A stretch of DNA of 64,000 bases from Mimachlamys varia (taxonomy: Eukaryota > Mollusca > Bivalvia > Pectinida > Pectinidae). Position 1 is the first letter of the stretch, and every line of letters begins with the position of its first letter. Positions 57,063-64,000 of the stretch are shown here, one piece after another. Where the stretch lies: the NCBI GenBank assembly GCA_947623455.1, contig OX392528.1, positions 52,098,322 through 52,162,321 of the forward strand, written 5' to 3'. Both the position numbers and the translations under genes were made by a program. Below the pieces are notes generated by a model, which was given only the letters and a program-made list of their open reading frames with translations, made no database searches and was not told the DNA's origin.

Positions 57063-57960
57063 GAAACACGACAACAGCTAAAAGGAAATGTACTGAAGAA
57101 GATATAGTAAGAATAATTGAATTCCTGGTCGACAATACTTTTGTTAAGTTCAGAGGAAAGATTTTCCAGCAGACAGTTGGCATTCCCATTGGAACAAACT
57201 GTGCCCCACTCTTAGCTGACTTGTTTTTGTTTTCATACGAGGATGAATTTGTGGAAGAGCTAATCAGGACAGGTAACAAAAACCTTGCCAAATCTTTTAA
57301 CTTCACTTTCAGATATTTCGACGTTGTTCGTATATACCCTTCTGAACTTGAAACAAAGGACGCAACAGACTCTTCTACATCAGCTGCTTACCTCGATCTC
57401 TACCTTAACTACGACCAACATGGACAGTTTACTACTTAGCTATACGATAAATGAGATGATTTCAATTTTCCGATCGTTAACTTTCCCTTTCTTGAAAGTA
57501 ACATCCCTGCTTCTCCATCCTATGGTATTTACATGTCGCAGTTGATTCGATATTCTGGACCTTGCTGTAAATATTGGGATTTTCGTGACCGATGTCGACT
57601 GCTGACAAACAAACTAACAACACAAGGATTTGAGAGATGCAGGTTGATCAGAACTTTGGGCAAGTTTTATGGTCGCCATCTTTGTTTCATTGAGAAATAT
57701 TTTGTATTTTTAAGTGATATGAAGATGGACTTTTTTGAGTATGCTCATTAGTGTGTTTACTTCTTGTGATTGATCATGATACTCGGTGCTCATTTTGAGA
57801 ACTTGATGTTTTACATGGATGGGACAAAGATTTACATGGCGGTTGTCGTCGATGAAGCATAAGACACTTACTCTTCCGGAACACCAGGTCTTATTCTCTT
57901 ATTCTTTTACATGAGTCTCCATGTAAATATTTCCTTTGTTCATATTTCGCCCCTGCGGGA
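57063..57960 (+). mobile_element. reverse-transcriptase element, longest copy, inactive
   Basis: The readable protein includes VKFRGKIFQQTVGIPIGTN, CAPLLADLFLFSYEDEFVEE, a catalytic box mutated to RYFDVV (YIDDV in the other copy), ELETKDATD and AAYLDLYLNYDQHG. After a stop and frameshift come MSQLIRYSGPCCKY, FYGRHLCFIEKY and DFFEYAH. The 3' tail continues to CATATTTCGCCCCTG at about 57955. The altered catalytic aspartate and the stops make it non-functional. It lies in the gene B intron between the SUEL and EGF exons. Confidence 0.87.
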
Positions 57961-58614
57961 ATAAAAAAATAAAACTAAATATATAAGGAATAGTCCATAC
58001 ATACTAGCACTGCAATAGTATAATGTAGGCGGATGTTCTGCGGGAATTCTGGCTTTTTTATCCACCTCCCCCATCCCCCTCCTCAAACCCCTTAACCATA
58101 GCTGTTAACAGGACAGTACACATTACCCAACCAACCTTGAAAAGGATTATCAAACGTCTTAGTCGCAGTTATTATGTTCTACATCTTGAGTAGTATGCTG
58201 TAATAATGTTATTGTAACTAATTAGATAAAACTCCTTTAGTTCCATGTGCCAAAACCTCCATTTCTTCCATTGCAACTAATAAAAGATTTTAGCTAATCA
58301 TTCTACATCATACGCCTATCTAAACAACAGTCTGTTACTGGATTTACTTAAATTAGGAAAACCAAGATAGACTAATTTTCGCAAACGCTTAGTTTTGGTG
58401 ATAACCAGGTTGTTTATTAATTGAAATAGAAATTAGGACACACTTTCTAACAGCTGTAGATGTTCTAATGTCGAAATATAACTTAAACTTAGATACATTT
58501 GTAATTCATGAATAAACGTTGTGATAATTTACGAAATAATGTGTTTTCAAATCAATACTGATATGCAAATGAAGTTTTAAGCAAATTCAATTAGTAATAA
58601 TTTATTTTCCATTC
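57961..58614. other. gene B intron, nothing recognised
   Basis: No exon or clear repeat; AT-rich, with a short C-rich stretch (about 58060-58100). Confidence 0.4.
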
Positions 58615-58965
58615 ATTGTATGCAGAATGCGGCTTTCTGATTGGTTGAGATTTTCTTTTCATCCGAAAATGGCGCGAAAAATGTGACGTCACAATGCGGC
58701 AATTGACGTTGCGTATTGATTTGTAAAAAAGAATCCGTTGTTAGATCAGTCAAATTTTACATTTACATGTTTTATATTTAGAAATAAGTTTCAAAAATTA
58801 ATTATAAACATTGATGTCAATTAATTTTTAATTTCACAGGGTTATGAAAAAATTTTTTGCTTGCAATCTTTTGTAAGAATCCGCTACGCGGATTCATACA
58901 GTTTGCAAACAAATTTTTTTTCATACCCCAATGAAACTAAAAAAAATTGTCATCAATGCTTAATA
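58615..58965 (+). mobile_element. dispersed element, second copy (GCAGAATGCGGCTTTCT)
   Basis: It is similar along its length to 29555-29889, including the inverted pair TTGCAATCTTTTGTAAGAATC / GATTCATACAGTTTGCAAACAA and the CCCAATGAAACTAAAAAAAA end. Here it lies upstream of the EGF exon, whereas in gene A it abuts the SUEL exon, so the two copies are at different positions in the paralogues. Confidence 0.72.
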
Positions 58966-59061
58966 AAAATCAAACGGTTACTTTTTTTACAATATTTGTA
59001 TGATGATCATTGTGAACGTATTATATGTCCATTGACTGATAAACACTTATTCTTCATCAAG

Positions 59062-59175
59062 TACCCGAGAAGTGTGGGACGTTTCCAAAGTGTCACCCAA
59101 GCGCTGTGTGTGTTGACAATGACCACTGTGAATGTAAAGCACCTAACCAAGGAGATGGCATCAAAGGATGTTACC
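59062..59175 (+). CDS. gene B exon: EGF-like domain
   Basis: The 114-nt exon runs from TTCTTCATCAAG to TGTTACC|GTGAGT. It encodes PEKCGTFPKCHPSAVCVDND, then HCECKAPNQGDGIKGCY. It is the same size and phase as gene A 32150-32263, with an identical central part. The first two bases complete a Val codon from the SUEL exon. Confidence 0.92.
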
Positions 59176-59290
59176 GTGAGTATTGATAGACCATCACTAA
59201 ATTACTGTTATCACGAGTTTGGACACACATAGCAACACTAGCGTAATCATGTAGCAAATAAATGCTGTAAACATTTGTAGAAGGAAATGG

Positions 59291-59683
59291 TTAAAGGTCC
59301 AATATACGTAACTTCAGGAAAATTTATCGTGATTTTAAAAAGTTATGAAAAAAAATCCAGTTGATAACCATGCAAAAATAAGTCTTAAACGAAGAAAACA
59401 TGACTGGTAACTAACAAGAAACTCTTGACAGAAAAACCAAATAATTGAAAATAATTCAGCTTTGGTCCACTTCAACAACAAACCGAAATTAAAAGATAGT
59501 TCAACATGGAAGCGTGTTTACAAATACAGAGTTTCAACTGCTGCTGTACCGGAAACCGCGTAAGAATTCATCTTGAATATTGCTGTTATCAGTTAATCTT
59601 AACAAAATCTATAAATATAAAAAGTTATTAGGCTTGACTTTCGCTTCAAGTTTTGCCGAATGTTACGTTTATTGGGCCTTTAA
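59291..59683 (+). mobile_element. TTAA-flanked MITE, copy 6
   Basis: TTAA-AGGTCCAATATACGTAACT lies at the left and TTACGTTTATTGGGCCT-TTAA at the right, about 390 bp in all, in the gene B intron after the EGF exon. Confidence 0.87.
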
Positions 59684-60129
59684 GATCACATCACAAAGGC
59701 AATCGATATGAGGAAAACGTTCATTTTAGATACTTGGTTACATTCCGAAATTAAACGTAAATAGTTTATACATAGTTTTCAACATATTTGTAACGCTAAG
59801 TTAGGGCATATACCAATTATGAATACTTCGCAATTCTCATGCAAAGACAAATCAAACCACAAAATTATTGAAATCATCAAATGATCAAATAAAACTGTTA
59901 CCGATATTCCCTAATTCAGTTTGAACGGTTTTCATATTTACGATGAGTTATATGACCCTTTTAATCGAACAAAGAAAGATTTGGATACGGTTTATATCAA
60001 CAGCGAAATAACTTTTATTTTCTTTGAACATCTGACTTTTCTATACAAAAATCTATAGTGTCCTCAAAGTTAAGGTAACCTGCTTTGTTGCGTTCCATAT
60101 CATTTCGATATGAAGTTCAATGTTATATA

Positions 60130-60445
60130 TTTACATTTGCTTTGCATTTTTCCATTGTAATGCATTGTGAATGCAAAGTTGGTATAAGAATGTAACAACA
60201 TTTGCCATCTGTATTGTGACGTCATCAATTTCATCAAAGGCAACTTAATTTGCTTCCCAAAAACAGTTAGAAATACCTAAACAAAGCATATTATTTTTAT
60301 CAAAAAGTAAATAAAAGTAATAAACGCTTTAGCAAATATGGTTACAGTCCTATAACACACATTGCTATCTCTTACAAACTGACCGAACGTCATTAAGTTG
60401 GTCACCAATAGCAATGTGTGTTACAGGACTGTAACAACATTTTCT
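60130..60445. repeat. dispersed repeat with ACACACATTGCTAT inverted end
   Basis: It ends in a hairpin: TTACAGTCCTATAACACACA and TGTGTGTTACAGGACTGTAA around a loop. The upstream part (TTTTTCCATTGTAATGCATT, TATTGTGACGTCATCAATTT) recurs at 62540-62890. Confidence 0.7.
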
Positions 60446-60479
60446 TAAGCATTCATTTTTTAAATATTTTTCTTTTCAG

Positions 60480-60718
60480 CTGTTTGTTGGTGCCAGGCCT
60501 GGGGGGACCCACATTACCGGATGTTTGACGGGCAGCGTGTCGATTTCATGGGTTCCTGTAAATACACTATGTCCCAATATAAAAAGGCCGGAGACACATG
60601 CTCGTACGCTGTAGAGGTGAAGAACGAACACAGAGGCAGCCGGGTGACGTATACCAGGCTAGTTGACATTCGAGTTTTCGACACCACCATTCGGCTTCAT
60701 TTACAGAAACGTGTCTAC
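60480..60718 (+). CDS. gene B exon: VWD domain, first half
   Basis: The acceptor ATTTTTCTTTTCAG and the donor GTCTAC|GTACGT give 239 nt. It encodes VCWCQAWGDPHYRMFDGQRV, DFMGSCKYTMSQYKKAGDTC, SYAVEVKNEHRGSRVTYTRL and VDIRVFDTTIRLHLQKRVY. GDPHY and the cysteine pattern mark the start of a von Willebrand D domain. It is closely similar to gene A 33118-33362 and ends at a codon boundary. Confidence 0.94.
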
Positions 60719-60884
60719 GTACGTAAAATAACATTTTATATTTTAATTCTGATTGTTCTTCTCTATATTAATATACCACCTGAAAACAAGAAACACTAGA
60801 CTATGAATACAGCATGAATTAACTATGAAAACATTCATTCACATGAATTACTGATGACGTAATATATTGATCTTGCTCAATGCA

Positions 60885-61215
60885 AGTCTTGCCGCTCCGC
60901 TTCTGATAACATGGAGAACGCCCCAGCGTCAAACGATCTACGAATAATTATTGGCGTCAATTTGATTCAAATCAGGGCTGTTTCGTCAATGCCGTTTAAA
61001 GGACGACACGAAAACAAATGCAGTTTATTACAAGGTTTTCAAGAAATAGTAAATGAAATTTAAAAACTGTTATATAGTTAAAATGTAAATATATGAATTG
61101 AACGATGGTTTTTTATTGTCATGTCGGTATGAATGCAAAACGGTTACATCCATATTGACCATGCACTAAGTATTCAACCGATTTTCATTCATACCATCAT
61201 GAACATTAAAAAAAC
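60885..61215. repeat. dispersed repeat, CGCTCCGCTTC...CGGTTACATCCATATT family
   Basis: It aligns with 62928-63215 through GCTCCGCTTC, GAGAACGC, TTTATTCAAATTGG-like, GTCGT-TAAA-GACGACA and AACGGTTACATCCATATT landmarks. Both copies are in the same gene B intron, about 2 kb apart, and each follows an ACACATTGCTAT-type repeat. Confidence 0.65.
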
Positions 61216-62539
61216 GCCGTTCAATTCCTGTGTTTTTATTAAAGCAATGTATTCAATAACGCTAATGTTGGCTACAGAATTGTCATATATTTTCGTTGAC
61301 CGAATCATTGCTTGTATGTAATGCTATTGTCGAATCATCTTGTGGTTAGCTTGCGTTATGCTTAATTGCCCCCCAGGGGGCCTCAATAGGCATATCCTTT
61401 TCCTTAATTTTGCTCTCATACCTCGCCATGTTAAATGACGTTTACCCATGTAAGAAAGCTATGTTAGAAAACTCTGTCTTACATAGCATATCACGCGAAA
61501 TGACGTCACAAAGGTACGACAATTAAGTGACGTTATAAATATGGTAAACTCTAATGCTTAAAAGAAGAGAAGGTGCCATGATTATATTCAAAACGTTCAC
61601 AAAATTTTAACCGTAAACATTAGAACATTGGGATTAATGTTTCTCGGAAAACATTGTTTGCACATATGGATTATACCTAAACTCGCTGTTTGTTTCGTTT
61701 TCGTCAACAAAGCTCACGGAAAAAGATCAAATTTTCGAAATGACAGCCAGTCAAAACGTATTTGCATAGTTTTTGAGCTTATACATGCAGTTGAAATGAG
61801 AGAAACATACTTATCTCATGACAAAAGGTGTATGCCAGGACAATTCCATCCTCAGGGTTTTCAAAATTGGCAAACTCTCGGAAAGCCTCTGGTTTTATCA
61901 AATTGGAATTGGCACAGCTAATACCTTTTATGCCTCCTAGGTCCTGTCACAAATAACTTGAAAATTTGTGATTGAAAATGGTCACCAAAATATATTGTGA
62001 CATGTCATGTTTATTTGAAAAAACATACATAATTAATCAAGGTTATGCAAGAATGACATGGCATAACATAATCCACATAATAAATAAAGAAATAAACATC
62101 CCAAAAGAAAAATGGCACAACAAAAGCCTGAGTGGGGGTTGCTAAACACCCAACCTACATGTTTATATTAAGTTTAAAATCAAAAAGTTCCTGAGATATT
62201 TGGGGAGGTAGTGGTTGGGCGATATACGATAAACTTAAAAAAACTTGGAATATATAAAAACAATATCAGTGTTTACAAAACCTTCATGGCGCGCAGCAAA
62301 ATGTCTCTACACATAATCCTTTACTGCATTTACAAAGGGACATTACTGAGCTGACTAATTTCCAAATTAGCTAAAGGGAGATAACTCTTATATCAATTAC
62401 CAAAAATATTGTTATAAAATTTTGTAAAGGCCTCCTGAGGCATAAATTAAGCTAAGTACTAAGCTGCCTTTTACATGAAAGAATCTTATGATATTTACAT
62501 TTGTGCTGCAACCAATTATATAACCATAACCATCGCCAG
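61216..62539. other. gene B intron, nothing recognised
   Basis: No exon fits between the two VWD exons, which join in phase without one. Open frames here (for example 61628-61921) show no domain. Confidence 0.45.
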
Positions 62540-62890
62540 CAAAAATGCTTTTCAAACGAGTATATCAACATTAGCTCTGCATCCTTCCATTGTAACAGCA
62601 TTTGCTAATGTTACGTCATCAATTTCTATTGTGACGTTATCAATTCCATTGTTGTTCACACTTAATTTCCTATCCGAAACTGTTAAAAATAACTAAATAA
62701 ACAACAATGATTTTATCGAAATATAAATAAAAGTCATGATTTTTTAGCTGATATTGTTACAGTCTAATGACACACATTGATATTGCTGACAAACTTACAT
62801 AAAAAGCCCAACGTGTGCTATATGACTATAATGGGTTTTATAGAAGTATTTATGTGATAGCATTGTGTTTTATAGGACTGTTAACCATAG
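62540..62890. repeat. dispersed repeat, ACACATTGATAT family, second intron copy
   Basis: It shares CCTTCCATTGTAACAGCATT, ACGTCATCAATTTCTATTGT and GTTACAGTCTAATGACACAC with 60130-60445, and has an imperfect inverted right end (GTGTTTTATAGGACTGTTAA). Confidence 0.65.
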
Positions 62891-62927
62891 ATCAAGCTTG
62901 TTCAGTAGAGTATTGAATTGGCGCTCC

Positions 62928-63240
62928 GCTTCGGCAAACACTGAGAACGCTCCTGCTCCAATGCCTGATTTTTTTCATTGGCACCACCTTTATTCAAATT
63001 GGACTGTTCCGCTAATGTCGTATAAATGACGACGTAAATTTATACAAATGCATATAATGAAATAATCATTGGATAAAATATTAATAAAATCAAGCAATTG
63101 TTCTATAGTAAAAATGTAAGTTCAATTGTATATGGATTGAAAGTAATGTATTAACCTTTAAAAGTGCTATGAAAGTTCAACGGTTACATCCATATTTAGT
63201 GCTTTTATAGCACTGTAAAATTTAAAGAAAACTTTCAATC
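62928..63240. repeat. dispersed repeat, CGGTTACATCCATATT family, second copy
   Basis: This is the counterpart of 60885-61215. Near its end TTAAAAGTGCTATGAAAG-like and GCTTTTATAGCACTGTAAA arms form an imperfect hairpin. Confidence 0.62.
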
Positions 63241-63478
63241 CTAATTTGATTGAACTTTTCTTGAGTTCTGATGAAAACTTGTTTTTCTAGAATCTACAGG
63301 TTACATTTATTGGTTATAAACGACGGGTTTCGTGTGGTCATTAGTTTTGTTCCTTCAGTTCTATCACGATTTTAATGTTAGTCTGAGTATAAATATAATT
63401 ACTCGAACGATGCATCTCAAGTTATCTACATTTGGTTTTGTTAATACACGCATGATGTAGCTTATTGTTCTTTTGTAG

Positions 63479-63738
63479 GTAAATGGAAAACAAGTGTTTC
63501 TTCCCTATCGGACAGATCATTTTGAAATAGCTTTAAGTGGGTTGTTTGTTCGGTTGGAAACAAGGTGTGGTCTGGTGGTGCAGTTTGACGGTCAATATAA
63601 CGCCATCGTCAAGGTACCGAACGTGTACGGGAACGACCTGACCGGACTATGTGGTAACTGTAACAACAACCCAAATGATGACCCGAAGGACTATGCACGA
63701 TACGAGGTCTTGGATGACTCTGATCTACAACTTGGACA
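63479..63738 (+). CDS. gene B exon: VWD domain, second half
   Basis: The 260-nt exon runs from TTCTTTTGTAG to TTGGACA|GTAAGG. It encodes VNGKQVFLPYRTDHFEIALS, VRLETRCGLVVQFDGQYNA, IVKVPNVYGNDLTGLCGNCN and NNPNDDPKDYARYEV. GLCGNC is the canonical VWD CGLCG-type block and is better conserved here than in gene A (GICGSC). It ends two bases into a codon, so the coding sequence continues past the window. Confidence 0.95.
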
Positions 63739-64000
63739 GTAAGGATTTAAACATATTATAAATATTAGCTTTTATTTTGAAAATCCATATTTTGGTTAAA
63801 AGGAAAATATAATAAATCATATAGTCTTGTGAATCGATAGTGGCCAAATTGACCTATCGAGTCTAGCGATTCACGTCGATTCACTTTTAACGTGATAAGT
63901 TGTAGGATGTATCACCACACAACATGGAAGTCAACAATTAGCCTAAAATGCTATTTGTCCGACAATAATTAATCTTCAACTTCTTGTAGTCTTCGCTTTA
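63739..64000. other. gene B intron at window end
   Basis: Intron sequence after the VWD exon; no further exon was recognised before the window edge. Confidence 0.6.

Larger units (their letters stand above)
55070..63738 (+). other. gene B: SUEL-EGF-VWD mosaic, 5' part in window
   Basis: Six consecutive exons join in phase: signal peptide (55070-55112 and 55690-55719), SUEL lectin, EGF-like and two VWD halves. The start is supported by a TATA-like box and a hydrophobic leader (MTRLHLLVLPAILFIISQT). Exon lengths and phases match gene A (EGF 114 nt, VWD second half 260 nt). The last exon ends two bases into a codon, so at least one more exon lies beyond the window. By analogy with gene A, TIL and possibly kringle modules are expected next. 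The product is predicted to be secreted. Introns carry a ~34-bp tandem repeat and several mobile elements. Confidence 0.85.

Overview
This is an AT-rich, intron-rich, repeat-laden animal nuclear window. The gene families present (an HLX/H2.0 homeobox gene and secreted lectin/VWD/TIL/kringle mosaics), tRNA-derived SINEs, many truncated reverse-transcriptase copies and abundant minisatellites point to a lophotrochozoan, most likely a bivalve mollusc. That assignment is an inference. There are no bacterial or organellar features. All genes recognised lie on the + strand, and their exons were assembled by eye from homology, splice sites and reading phase.

Layout. (1) 1-11476: no gene recognised; SINEs, TTAA-flanked MITEs, microsatellites and unique sequence upstream of HLX. 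(2) 11477-24451: an HLX-like homeobox gene in four coding exons (11477-11873, 21776-21958, 23400-23587, 24251-24451). All phases agree and give a predicted 322-residue protein, followed by AATAAA at 24533. Intron 1 (9.9 kb) is packed with tandem arrays and transposon debris. (3) 24.6-29.9 kb: minisatellites and mobile-element remnants. (4) 29890-44402: gene A, a mosaic extracellular protein, in order: SUEL lectin, EGF, VWD (two exons), a possible 53-nt linker exon, TIL, TILa/EGF-like, a decayed second TIL, a second TILa/EGF-like, kringle, DUF3011-like, linker, second kringle with an apparent frameshift, and a terminal exon supplying the last kringle cysteine, stop and AATAAA. Its 5' end (signal peptide) was not found. 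(5) 44.9-48.7 kb: a 3-kb 28-bp satellite-like array, an orphan broken TIL exon, and a ~60-bp tandem array. (6) 48.7-55 kb: mostly gene-free, with reverse-transcriptase relics and a ~140-bp diverged tandem repeat. (7) 55070 to the window end: gene B, a tandem paralogue of gene A. It has a TATA-like box, a signal peptide split over two small exons, SUEL, EGF and both VWD exons, and runs off the window.

Genes A and B have equal exon lengths and phases in the EGF (114 nt) and second VWD (260 nt) exons, so they arose by tandem duplication. Their products are predicted to be secreted, disulphide-rich proteins combining a carbohydrate-binding head with VWD/TIL modules; in gene A, kringle and DUF3011-like modules follow. 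HLX is an unrelated developmental transcription factor next door. The dominant repeat is a reverse-transcriptase family: about 18 copies, nearly all reduced to the 3' end, occur in both orientations throughout the window.
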